A DNA stretch of 42,147 bases from the NCBI GenBank assembly GCA_031550405.1, contig JAVBOP010000049.1:1-42147 (forward strand). The letters run 5' to 3'. The DNA is from JAVBOP01 sp031550405 (lineage in GTDB: Bacteria > Bacteroidota > Ignavibacteria > Kapaibacteriales > UBA2268). The notes under the pieces were generated by a model. The model was not told the origin of the DNA. It did not search any database and was given only the letters and a program-made list of their open reading frames with translations. This document shows positions 9,305 to 17,900 of the stretch, in pieces (position 1 is the first letter of the stretch; every line of letters begins with the position of its first letter). A program made the translations under genes and the position numbers.

Positions 9305-9829
9305 ATGAAAATATTATTTGCGATTTTTATGCTTGGATGCAGTCATACCGAGAATGCAAAGCCTGAAATAGCGCAAATACCTGATGATACGCTTGCGCCT
9401 GACCAAATCAGCTATAACCTTAAAATTGATTTTGTTGATTCATCTTTTACCAAAGCGGTGCTTACTGCGCGGCGCGGCAGGATATTTGCCAAAGAAAACT
9501 ATTCACTGCTTGATAGCGGTGTGAAAGTTACTTTTTTTTCCACAAGTGGCGGAATTTCTGGGGTTTTGACGGCTGATGAAGTGAATGTTGACGAAATAAC
9601 CAAGAATATGTTTGCCAAAGGAAATGTGGTTGTGGTTTCTGATAGCACGAAATCAAGGCTCGAAACATCTGAAATGGAGTGGAAAAATAAGGACAGAAAA
9701 CTGTACTCCGATGCTTTTGTTTGCATAACTACTCCAAAGGAGATTATACAAGGCTACGGTTTTATTTCTGATGAAAATTTAAGTAACTATAAGATTTTTA
9801 AAGTAAGTGGAGTTATGAGCAATGAATAA
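9305..9829 (+). CDS. lptC: LptC-like LPS export lipoprotein
   Basis: The frame is open far upstream, but the lipoprotein signal starts properly at ATG 9305 (MKILFAIFMLGCSH, lipobox FMLGC), giving 174 residues; ATG 9281 is an alternative. After the Cys comes a short linker. A repetitive beta-jellyroll with OstA/LptC spacing follows (IDFVDSSFTKAVLTARRGRIF, LLDSGVKVTFFSTSGGISGVLTADEVNVDE, MFAKGNVVVVSDSTKSRLETSEMEWKNKDRKLYSDAFVCITTP in sequence). LptC hands lipopolysaccharide from the inner-membrane LptBFG complex to the periplasmic LptA bridge. Here it is membrane-anchored by lipid, as is common in this phylum. Its last 8 bases overlap the tpiA start, so the two are translationally linked. Confidence 0.8.
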   Translation: MKILFAIFMLGCSHTENAKPEIAQIPDDTLAPDQISYNLKIDFVDSSFTKAVLTARRGRIFAKENYSLLDSGVKVTFFSTSGGISGVLTADEVNVDEITKNMFAKGNVVVVSDSTKSRLETSEMEWKNKDRKLYSDAFVCITTPKEIIQGYGFISDENLSNYKIFKVSGVMSNE

Positions 9830-10616
9830 ATTCATTATTGCAGGAAATTGGAAAATGAATATGAATGCCAATGCGGGAGAAGCTTTGGCAGAGAGTATCA
9901 ATTCGAAATTAAATGAAAAAAAATTCATAATTACTGAAAATATTAAGGAAAATATTAGAATTATTGTTTGTCCTCCATTTGTAACTATTCCAACCGTTGC
10001 AAATAAGCTAAACTCCTTAAATAACACGATTTATCTCGGAGCGCAAAATTGTTATTATGAGCCTAAAGGTGCGTTTACCGGTGAAGTTTCTATCGAAATG
10101 CTGAAATCCGCTGGGTGCGAATATACTATTATCGGACATTCCGAGCGGCGTTCCATTTTTGGCGAAAACGACGAATTAATTAACAAGAAACTGCTTGCAC
10201 TGCTTGCAAACAATATGCTGCCCATTCTATGTATTGGCGAATTGCTCGAAGAACGCCAGTCTGGATATACTTTCAATGTGCTGGAACGCCAGCTTGACAA
10301 TTGTTTAAAAGGTGTTAATAAAGAACAAATAGTTGATATTGTTATAGCTTATGAACCGGTATGGGCAATAGGAACTGGAATTTCGGCAACCGCAAATGAA
10401 ATTGTAGAAGCGCATGACTGGCTGCGAAATTATTTCATAAAGCACTACGGCGCACAAGGCGAAAATGTGTTTTTGCTTTACGGCGGCAGTTTAAACGATG
10501 CAAATGCCAGCGAAATTTTTGCTATTGAAAATGTAAATGGCGGGCTGATAGGCGGCGCTTCATTAGACGCCGATAAATTTACCTCAATCGTTATCTCCGC
10601 ATCTCAACTGCTATAG
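9822..10616 (+). CDS. tpiA: Triosephosphate isomerase
   Basis: 264 residues. It interconverts dihydroxyacetone phosphate and glyceraldehyde-3-phosphate in glycolysis and gluconeogenesis. All active-site blocks are intact: GNWKMN (substrate Asn and Lys), IIGHSERR (electrophilic His), AYEPVWAIGTG (catalytic Glu and flexible loop) and YGGSLNDANA/GGLIGGASL (phosphate gripper). It overlaps lptC by 8 bases. Oddity: the segment between helix 1 and the CPPFV strand is about 8 residues longer than in E. coli TPI as I recall that sequence. The extra part (residues 30-37, LNEKKFII) is encoded exactly by a copy of the 22-bp palindrome. Confidence 0.97.
   Translation: MNKFIIAGNWKMNMNANAGEALAESINSKLNEKKFIITENIKENIRIIVCPPFVTIPTVANKLNSLNNTIYLGAQNCYYEPKGAFTGEVSIEMLKSAGCEYTIIGHSERRSIFGENDELINKKLLALLANNMLPILCIGELLEERQSGYTFNVLERQLDNCLKGVNKEQIVDIVIAYEPVWAIGTGISATANEIVEAHDWLRNYFIKHYGAQGENVFLLYGGSLNDANASEIFAIENVNGGLIGGASLDADKFTSIVISASQLL
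9910..9931. repeat. 22-bp palindrome, copy 3, inside tpiA (TAAATGAA-AAAAAA-TTCATAAT)
   Basis: It matches copy 6 (23957-23978) at 20 of 22 positions, including the A6 centre, but lies within coding sequence at tpiA codons 30-37. Confidence 0.6.
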
Positions 10617-10716
10617 CTTGGGAAGAGATTTTTGTCTTCCGCGTCTGGTGAAATATTAAAATCGTACAGACAAATAAATAGCACCAACATCTGACTTTGA
10701 AATTACATACTAAATT

Positions 10717-10782
10717 TATAGCAAACCACAATATAAATTTTATATTTATGAACAAATCATAAATATATTGTGGTTTGCTATA
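10717..10782. repeat. Long inverted repeat with nested hairpin upstream of ABC operon
   Basis: Perfect 19-bp arms (TATAGCAAACCACAATATA at 10717-10735 and its reverse complement at 10764-10782) enclose 28 bases. A second perfect palindrome lies inside and runs into the right arm: ATATTTATGA (10742-10751), ACAAA, TCATAAATAT (10757-10766). No T-run follows, so it is not a classical terminator. It lies 26 bases upstream of the -33 box of the operon promoter. It could be an operator, a tpiA transcript 3' structure, or a miniature mobile element. Confidence 0.75.
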
Positions 10783-10807
10783 TTCTGATTTTTATATAAA
10801 AAAATAA

Positions 10808-10839
10808 TTTGGTTAATTCAGAAACTATGTTTAATTTTG
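10808..10839 (+). promoter_or_regulatory. Bacteroidota-type promoter of the ABC/GntR operon
   Basis: TTTG (10808-10811), 20 bases, then TAATTTTG (10832-10839): a full match to the phylum consensus TTTG-N19..21-TAnnTTTG. Expected transcription start is about 10844-10846, some 50 bases before the ATPase ATG. Confidence 0.7.
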
Positions 10840-10843
10840 TAGC

Positions 10844-10861
10844 GTATTAGTGATGTAATAC
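10844..10861. promoter_or_regulatory. Putative GntR/YtrA operator at the transcription start
   Basis: Perfect palindrome GTATTA-GTGATG-TAATAC directly downstream of the -7 box, covering the predicted transcription start. A bound dimer here would block transcription. The operon's last gene encodes a YtrA-type GntR repressor, a family that usually represses its own operon. Confidence 0.5.
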
Positions 10862-10893
10862 AGCAATATGTTGAATGTAACAAGGATAAAATT

Positions 10894-11733
10894 ATGATTG
10901 AAATGCAAAATCTGTCTTTCGCATATAAAAAGACATCTGTTTTTGAAGCTCTCAATATAGAGTTTAAAAGTGGCAATATATACGGATTGCTCGGTGAAAA
11001 TGGAGTTGGCAAAACAACTCTGCTTAAAATTATTTCGGGCTTGCTTTTTCCGAAGCAAGGTTTTGTTTTTGTATTAGGGTATGAACCTAAAAAGCGGGAA
11101 GAAAAATTTCTTGAAAAAATATTCTTTTTGCCTGATGAATTTATTACTCCTAAGGAAGTAGCTGAGAAATGGGCAAAGCAAATGGGAGCTTTCTATCCAA
11201 CCTATAAGCATGATACTTTTTTGGAATGTATGCGTGAATTTGAAGTTGATCCTAAAAAGAGGCTTAATGAAATGTCTTTTGGGCAGCGTAAGAAGGCGTT
11301 GGTTTCGCTATGTATGGCTTGTCATACTGAGCTTTTGTTAATGGACGAACCCACGAATGGAATGGATATTCCATCTAAGTCTGTGTTCCGCAAACTGTTG
11401 GTGCGTTTTTCAAGTGAAAATCAATGCGTTATAATTTCGACGCATCAGGTTCGCGATTTGGAAAACCTCATCGACCCGATTGTCATTATGACAAATACGG
11501 ATATTTTGCTCAATGCAAGTGTTGAAGAAATTGAACGCAGACTGAAATTTGATTTTTGCATGAAGGATGATGAGACAGCTTTATATACTGAACAAACGCC
11601 GCAAGGTCTTTATGCTGTTAAAGTTAACGATGATGGAACAAACAGCAAGATGAATATTGAAATGTTATTTAATGCAGTTTTAAGAAATAAGACACAAATA
11701 AAACAGATATTTAATCAGGTTAATAAAAATTAG
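10894..11733 (+). CDS. ABC transporter ATP-binding protein (YtrB-like)
   Basis: 279 residues. It energises the membrane proteins encoded downstream. Walker A is GENGVGKTT (about residues 35-43), Walker B is LLLMDEPTNGMD, and the H-loop is IISTHQV. The signature reads NEMSFGQRKK rather than LSGGQ, a spelling seen in the YtrB/EcsA-like group that pairs with exporters. The C-terminal 80 residues are a less conserved accessory region. First gene of a tightly spaced operon whose last gene is a YtrA-type repressor, the same gene logic as Bacillus ytrABCDEF. The substrate is unknown; such systems often respond to cell-wall stress. Confidence 0.9.
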   Translation: MIEMQNLSFAYKKTSVFEALNIEFKSGNIYGLLGENGVGKTTLLKIISGLLFPKQGFVFVLGYEPKKREEKFLEKIFFLPDEFITPKEVAEKWAKQMGAFYPTYKHDTFLECMREFEVDPKKRLNEMSFGQRKKALVSLCMACHTELLLMDEPTNGMDIPSKSVFRKLLVRFSSENQCVIISTHQVRDLENLIDPIVIMTNTDILLNASVEEIERRLKFDFCMKDDETALYTEQTPQGLYAVKVNDDGTNSKMNIEMLFNAVLRNKTQIKQIFNQVNKN

Positions 11734-11741
11734 GATAATGT

Positions 11742-12191
11742 ATGAAAAATTTGTTATTATCCAAGCAAGCTAAGATATTTGTTGATGTATTGTTAATTGT
11801 CGGATTGGTATTATCATGCAAATTTTATCCAGATGAAACATCGACTGCTTACTGGAAATCCGCACACTGTATTGTATCGGTCGCATGGTTTTTATTAACA
11901 ATAATTCATGTATTTCAACATTGGAAACTTATAAAAGCATTCACAAAAAAGAATATCAGGCGTAAAAATAAAATCACAGCAATAACTGTTATATGCTTTA
12001 TTTTAATGGTATTAAGCATTACATTCTTTATATCTGGTCAGGGTGAAGCATTTGCAAAATTTCATCATGTCGTAGGCAACTTCTATATGCTAATGGCAAT
12101 CATACATGTAATTCAAAAATTCAAAAAACTAAAAGCACTTTTACCTAAAAACGAAACTATATCTACACAAACTCTAATAGGAGATAAATAA
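11742..12191 (+). CDS. DUF4405-like four-helix membrane protein
   Basis: 149 residues with about four transmembrane segments (near residues 10-28, 43-62, 78-98 and 108-128). Histidines lie in helix contexts: SAHCIVSVAWFLLTIIHVFQHW in the second segment, and FHHVVGNFYMLMAIIHVIQ in the fourth. This paired-His arrangement is typical of DUF4405, a relative of cytochrome b561-type four-helix proteins, so haem binding is possible but not shown. It sits 8 bases after the ATPase gene and 1 base before the first permease, so it belongs to the operon. Its role in an ABC exporter operon is unexplained. Confidence 0.7.
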   Translation: MKNLLLSKQAKIFVDVLLIVGLVLSCKFYPDETSTAYWKSAHCIVSVAWFLLTIIHVFQHWKLIKAFTKKNIRRKNKITAITVICFILMVLSITFFISGQGEAFAKFHHVVGNFYMLMAIIHVIQKFKKLKALLPKNETISTQTLIGDK

Positions 12192-12192
12192 T

Positions 12193-12954
12193 ATGAATAA
12201 ATTTTTGTTATTATTAAGGAATGAATTATATCAGTCTCGCGATAAATATTGGATAATTTTAGCTGCCATATTTGGAATATATTTTTCTCGCATCCCTATT
12301 TTTAATGGGGAAGTATCGCTTACAACAAGTCGTGTTTATGTACTTGTAGCTATGGCTGTGGTTATTGCACCATTTTATCTGTATGGCTTTTTGCATCAAG
12401 ATAAAAAAAGTTTCTTCTATGCAATGCAACCTGCAAGTTTAATTAAAAAATATTCATTAATATTAGTGCAATGCTTTGTTACAATTCCAGTTTTCGTTTT
12501 TGCAGTATCTAATTTATTTGAATATTGTCTCTCCGTCTTGGGTTGGGCAAATTATATACATAAGCCATTTGAAAATTATATAGTTACATATATTCATAGC
12601 TCAGGAACTATTAATGCCATGTACTCTGAATTTACTATGTTTATAGCTCAAGTTGTGGGTGTTACAATAATTACATCTATATCAATTCTTGCTGTTAATT
12701 TATTTAGATATAAGAAGTTAATTAAAACACTTGTATTTTTCTATATAATACCTTCAATGGCATTGCTATCGCTAACTTTACTTTTAAGCGGAATCATTTC
12801 AGCAGATTTTACAACATATTTAGGGGAAAAATTACAATATATTCGCACTTATATGGAAATTATTCAAAACTATACTAATATCATTGGGGTGGTTATAGTA
12901 ATCGCTATAAATTACATCACTTGGCGCGTTTTTAAAAATAAACAACTACAATAG
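12193..12954 (+). CDS. ABC-type membrane protein, paralog 1 of 3
   Basis: 253 residues with about six hydrophobic segments and no signal peptide. It opens MNKFLLLLRNELYQSRDKYW and ends INYITWRVFKNKQLQ. The middle holds APFYLYGFLHQDKKSFFYAMQPAS and SISILAVNLFRYKK. The same blocks recur in the next two genes. By position behind an ATPase and before a YtrA repressor, it is most likely the transmembrane part of an ABC exporter (ABC-2-like). The start is set by AGGAG (in aataggagataaataat) 9 bases upstream. I do not recognise a named family. Confidence 0.75.
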   Translation: MNKFLLLLRNELYQSRDKYWIILAAIFGIYFSRIPIFNGEVSLTTSRVYVLVAMAVVIAPFYLYGFLHQDKKSFFYAMQPASLIKKYSLILVQCFVTIPVFVFAVSNLFEYCLSVLGWANYIHKPFENYIVTYIHSSGTINAMYSEFTMFIAQVVGVTIITSISILAVNLFRYKKLIKTLVFFYIIPSMALLSLTLLLSGIISADFTTYLGEKLQYIRTYMEIIQNYTNIIGVVIVIAINYITWRVFKNKQLQ

Positions 12955-12966
12955 GAGACAAATAAT

Positions 12967-13737
12967 ATGAACAAATTTTTGTTATTATTAAAGAACGACA
13001 TATATCAACTTCGCCATAAATATATATTAATTATAGCGATTATAGCTGTGGTATATTCAATTACTGCTTTGTCATATTTTTATTTTTCTGAACGAAAAAT
13101 GGTTACAACGAGCAGTTACACTTATGAATTAATAAGTATAATAATGATTTTGTCGCCATTTTATCTGTACGGTTTTTTACATCAGGGTAAGAAAAATTTC
13201 TTTTATGCGATGCGACCGGCAAGTCAAATGAAAAAATATTCATCAATACTGGTGCAATGTTTTGTTGTTGTACCTATTGTGGTTTTTATTAGCTCTCGTT
13301 TATTTGAATTGGCATTGTCTTCATTCGGCTGGGTGAATTATACATACGAGAGTATTGCCACTTACGGCATTACTTATGTTCATAAGGTCAATAATTCCAT
13401 TTCTTCCTATGGTTCATTTATCAGCCAAGCATTAGGTGTTTTCATAGGTGCATCTATATCAATTCTTGCTGTTAATTTATTTAAATATAAGAAGATAATG
13501 AAGATGATTGTATTTTTTTATCTGTTACCTTTATTTCTTTTATATTTGATTATTGGCATTCTATATTTCATGGTAGGCGCTTCAATTTTAAATCAATTTT
13601 ATGAATTTGTTAGTAGAATATTAATAATGAGCATCTTTAAAGAGGTGAATGTTAATATTAACATTGTCGGATTTATAATAGTAATCGCTATGAATTACAT
13701 CACTTGGCGCATTTTTAAAAATAAGCAACTGCAATAG
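12967..13737 (+). CDS. ABC-type membrane protein, paralog 2 of 3
   Basis: 256 residues. It is a tandem duplicate of its neighbours: MNKFLLLLKNDIYQLRHKY start, SPFYLYGFLHQGKKNFFYAMRPASQMKKYS, SISILAVNLFKYKKIMK and the MNYITWRIFKNKQLQ end. About six hydrophobic helices. The same AGGAGACAAATAAT leader precedes the ATG as in paralogs 1 and 3, so even the ribosome site was duplicated. Divergence is greatest in the loop at residues 115-165. Proposed role: subunit of the same exporter, making a hetero-oligomer possible. Confidence 0.75.
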   Translation: MNKFLLLLKNDIYQLRHKYILIIAIIAVVYSITALSYFYFSERKMVTTSSYTYELISIIMILSPFYLYGFLHQGKKNFFYAMRPASQMKKYSSILVQCFVVVPIVVFISSRLFELALSSFGWVNYTYESIATYGITYVHKVNNSISSYGSFISQALGVFIGASISILAVNLFKYKKIMKMIVFFYLLPLFLLYLIIGILYFMVGASILNQFYEFVSRILIMSIFKEVNVNINIVGFIIVIAMNYITWRIFKNKQLQ

Positions 13738-13749
13738 GAGATAAACAAT

Positions 13750-14475
13750 ATGAACAAATTTTTGTTATTATTAAAAAATGAATTATATCACCTTCGCTAT
13801 AAATACCTGTTAATTATAGCTATTATAGCTGTGGTATATACTGTACCATTATTATTTGTTAAAACTGATACCACTAATATCCTGACAATACTCAGCTTGA
13901 CTTACATATTAATAAGTATCATAATGGTTGCCGCACCATTTTATCTGTCTGGCTTTTTACATCAAGATAAAAGAAGTTTCTTTTATGCTATGCGACCAGC
14001 GAATCAGATTAAAAAATATTCATTAATCTTGATACAATGCTTTATTGTTGTGCCTGTTATTGTTTTCATGACATCTCGTTTATTTGAAAATAGTTTTACT
14101 GCATTGAATTGGGTAAAATATATAGCTGATGAAACTTCTTTTTGGGAAAGCGCTGATATTGCGAGCCTGTTTTCACTTGGATTTATGGCTGTTCTTATAA
14201 ATACATCGATGTCGATTTTTTCTGTTAATCTTTTTAAATATAAGAAGATAGTGAAATCTATTATGTTTTTGTATCTACTGCCTTACTTTATAATATTTCC
14301 ATTTGTTATTTACGGTCCACAAATATGTCCGAGTTTTTGGAATTTTATGGAGATAACATTAACGCCTTTGTTTGCATCGCCCAATGCGCCTTATGTCGTT
14401 AATATTATTATACTTATGATAGTAGCCGCTATAAACTATATTACTTGGCGCGTTTTTAAAAATAAACAGGTTTAG
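13750..14475 (+). CDS. ABC-type membrane protein, paralog 3 of 3
   Basis: 241 residues, slightly shorter. It has the shared start MNKFLLLLKNELYHLRYKY, the block APFYLSGFLHQDKRSFFYAMRPANQIKKYS, SMSIFSVNLFKYKKIVK and the end INYITWRVFKNKQV (the final LQ of the other two is lost). Six hydrophobic segments. It is preceded by the same AGGAGATAAACAAT ribosome site. It is followed after 9 bases by the GntR gene, itself with an AGGAG site. Inferred to be an ABC exporter membrane subunit. Confidence 0.75.
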   Translation: MNKFLLLLKNELYHLRYKYLLIIAIIAVVYTVPLLFVKTDTTNILTILSLTYILISIIMVAAPFYLSGFLHQDKRSFFYAMRPANQIKKYSLILIQCFIVVPVIVFMTSRLFENSFTALNWVKYIADETSFWESADIASLFSLGFMAVLINTSMSIFSVNLFKYKKIVKSIMFLYLLPYFIIFPFVIYGPQICPSFWNFMEITLTPLFASPNAPYVVNIIILMIVAAINYITWRVFKNKQV

Positions 14476-14484
14476 GAGAAAAAT

Positions 14485-14838
14485 ATGGAATTTAAATCAG
14501 ATAAACCATTGTATTTACAGATTGCAGATTTGATTTGTGAAAAAATATTAATGCAGGAATACAAGCCCGAAGAACGGATACTTTCTGTGCGCGAAATGGC
14601 TCTGCAAATCGAAGTAAATCCTAACACCGTCATGCGTGCTTACGAGCAGTTGCAAGGACAAGGCATTATTGAGAACAAGCGCGGCATCGGCTATTATGTC
14701 TGTGGCGATGCCTACGAAAAAGTTATGCAAATAGAGCGTGAGATATTTTTCAAAGAAGTCATGCCGGAAGTTTTGAAAAAAATGCAGCTACTGAAAATTT
14801 CCATGCACGAGATTATGGATGGTAAGAACTTTATTTAA
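14485..14838 (+). CDS. YtrA-type GntR transcriptional repressor
   Basis: 117 residues. The N-terminal winged helix (about 5-75) reads KPLYLQIADLICEKILMQEY, SVREMALQIEVNPNTVMRAYEQLQGQGIIENKRGIGYYV, with the typical GntR recognition helix in VNPNTVMRAYEQL. A short C-terminal helical tail (about 80-117) replaces the large effector domain, which is the hallmark of the YtrA subfamily. Such proteins bind as dimers to palindromes at their own operon promoter and repress ABC exporters. The palindrome at 10844-10861 is the natural target. Last gene of the operon; no clear terminator follows. Confidence 0.9.
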   Translation: MEFKSDKPLYLQIADLICEKILMQEYKPEERILSVREMALQIEVNPNTVMRAYEQLQGQGIIENKRGIGYYVCGDAYEKVMQIEREIFFKEVMPEVLKKMQLLKISMHEIMDGKNFI

Positions 14839-14998
14839 AATTATATTGTATGGATACTGCTAGTTAGATTAAATATCTTTACTATAATTTGTTCATTTTT
14901 TTGAAATGATATTAAGTAATCGAGAAATATTTATTATATTGCAGTTAATTATATAATAGAGTAATCTATGTTTTTTAAATAAATTTTATTGAGGTTTT

Positions 14999-17900
14999 AT
15001 GAAATCAAAATTTTTAAAATTACTTTGTATTATTTCGCTGATAGCATTGTGCAGTACAGAAAAATCTTTTGCATTGGAGGTATTGCAAATCGGTGATGGT
15101 ACTACTTCTAACAATACCGCTTATACACAAGCTGGAGGTTGTGGAAATGGCGTGTCTAATTATGGTTCTATGCAGTGGCTATTTTGGAATTGGAACTATG
15201 CAAATAGTCATTTTGCAAAAGTATATTATACTCCTACTGAAATGGCAGCAGCAGGTGGAAAGCCGATAAAAATAAGTTCAATTAGTTTTTGGATACATAG
15301 CGTTTATACAAATTCAAGTACAGCTAACACATTAGCAAATGCAAGTATTTGGCTACGCAATGTACCTGCTGCTGAAATTGGAACAACAATTAATACTGCT
15401 GGGTATGCAACAGGTGGAGCAATTGATACATCTGCGGCGAATGAATGGCAAAAAGTTTATTATAAATCAGCTGGCTTTAGTTGCTGTACGGAGGGTATAC
15501 AACAGGAATGTGGAGACCCTTGTGGTGGCGGGCATTATCCTGCACCTGCTGGTTATTGGTTTACTTTCAATTTTGACACACCATTCACGTATGATGGAAC
15601 AAGTTATCTTGAAGTACAATTTGGGAAATGGGGAAATTCGGGCACAGGTAATGTTAATGCGTTTGTTGTTAATTATTTTACAGCAGCGGGTGGAGTTTAT
15701 AGGTACTTGTCTAACTCAAATGGAGGGGCTACATATAGCACTCGCAATACTTATGAACCGCATATTCGTTTCAACTATGAGCAACCGAATATGTCCTATC
15801 TTCGTACCGAAGTAAGTTTTCCATCTAAAACACGCTTAACAGATAAGCAGTATAATGTTTTGCAATATAATGTTATTACAGAGAAGAAATCTAATCCATT
15901 AAAATTAAATAGCTTAGAGTTAAATTACAACAATACAACAGCAAGTACAAAACTTAGCAAAATAGAAGTATATTCAACAGGTGCAAGCGATGTATTTTCC
16001 ACGAACAACTTAGTATCTTCAATAATTAATCCTGATATAAGCGAGCTATCTACACTTAATTTTAATAATCAAACATTGGGCGAAGGCAATAATTATTTTT
16101 GGGTCGTTTATGAAGTAGATCCAACATTAACTAATTGTAATAATGTATTATCTGGTAATGTAAACAAGGTTATCGTTGGAGAAGACACGTATGACATTAA
16201 TTCGAGTTTGTCTAACACAATACCGCTACAGTATGATCCGATATCAGTTCCTGCTGATGTTGCTACTGAATATGAATATTGCAGTAACAGTGCTTCTATT
16301 GATATATCTTTTGTGATTTTTGGTACAGTAAAGAATTATTCATTATATAGACAGCTTACTCCAAGTTCCACAGAATTCGAAGCAACCCCACTATTAGTTA
16401 GCTCTATTCCTGAATTTTCTATTGACTCAGTTTATCCGTCTAATGGTTATACAACTTATAAGATAGTAATTAATCCACCTGATGGAGGGTGCACGGCAGA
16501 ACAATCATACACTGTCCACATGGATTCTGTAACTCCAGTACAGTCAGCTAAGGCTTATTTCAATGGAGAAGTACTACCTCTTGAAGATACGCTTCAAGTG
16601 TGTGAGAACGAAAGTTTATTGTTTACAAGCAGTATAGAAGGTAATTATAAAGGAGTGCGTTGGGAATATTATAATAATGGCTACTGGTCTGATATTTCTA
16701 TATATGAAATGCCTACAGCGAATACTACAACTTTAGAATTTATAGCTTCAGAACGTTATAAAAACACTCGTATTCGTCTTCGTGCTGATAGCGAATCTCC
16801 TTGCTCATTATCTGAATACAGTAATGAAATTTCAATCCAAGTGCTTAAAGTGCCATCGTTTTTGCAACAGCCTAAAACATCAATTGCTTTATGTACAGGT
16901 GAAAATTTTTATGTATCAGTTAACTTCATTAGCGATACTCCTATTTTCAGTTGTTGGTACAAAGATGGATATCCATTAATAGATACTAATGGTACTAATA
17001 TTTATAGCTTGCAAGAACTGAATTTTGAAAATATAGATAACTCTTTTGCAGGTAAGTATTATTATATATCAATAGTAAACAAGTGTGGGGAAATCGTAAC
17101 TATGTCGTCGGATACGGTAACGCTGATGATATTGCCCGAAACAGAAGTTGTAAATGTTACTAACGGCAGCGTAAAGGGTAGTATAGGCGGCAGCGCTTCC
17201 TTGCAGGTAGCAGCTCACTATGCAGGCATCACTCCGGATTTATATAAAGACGAGTTCCAGTGGTATCGCTATGATGGTATATTAAATCAAAGAATACCAT
17301 TAGAGAATAGCTATAAGATTAAGGGTGCTAACTCATCAACTTTGGTTATTAGCCATATCGTGGAAGATGACTATACTTACAATACTGACTACTATTATTG
17401 CATGGTAAATGGTCGCTGCGGTGGCAGTGCTACAAGCCAACCAATATATTTGATACCAAGCGATGAAATCTTTATCGTTGAGCAACCGCATGATGTTATT
17501 GTTTGCAATGATGCAACAGAAACAAGCCTCCATATAGAAACATATACAAGCAGTACTGAACCTGTTAAATACCGCTGGTATTATGGTACTCAGGAATTAT
17601 CAGATGACGCCACTTATAAAGGCACAGCTACTGCTACATTAACAATTGCTATTGATGCTGCAAGTACTTTTAGTGATAAATTCTACTGCAAAATGTGGTT
17701 AGGCAATGATCCTGACGTAAATCCTGTCCAATCAAACGAAGCTGGCATAACCGTATTGAATAATTATGCTATAACAGTTGTAGAGATGTCGCCATCTACT
17801 CTTGACATGGAAGAAGGCAGCGAGCTTAAATTGTTTATAACAACAGCAAATCCAGATACAGACGTCATAAGCTGGTATAAGGATGATAACTTCACCGGAG

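Noticed and set aside
10621..10640. GGAAGA-N8-TCTTCC as the tpiA terminator
   Set aside because: Only a 6-bp stem and no T-run follows, so it is not listed as a terminator.
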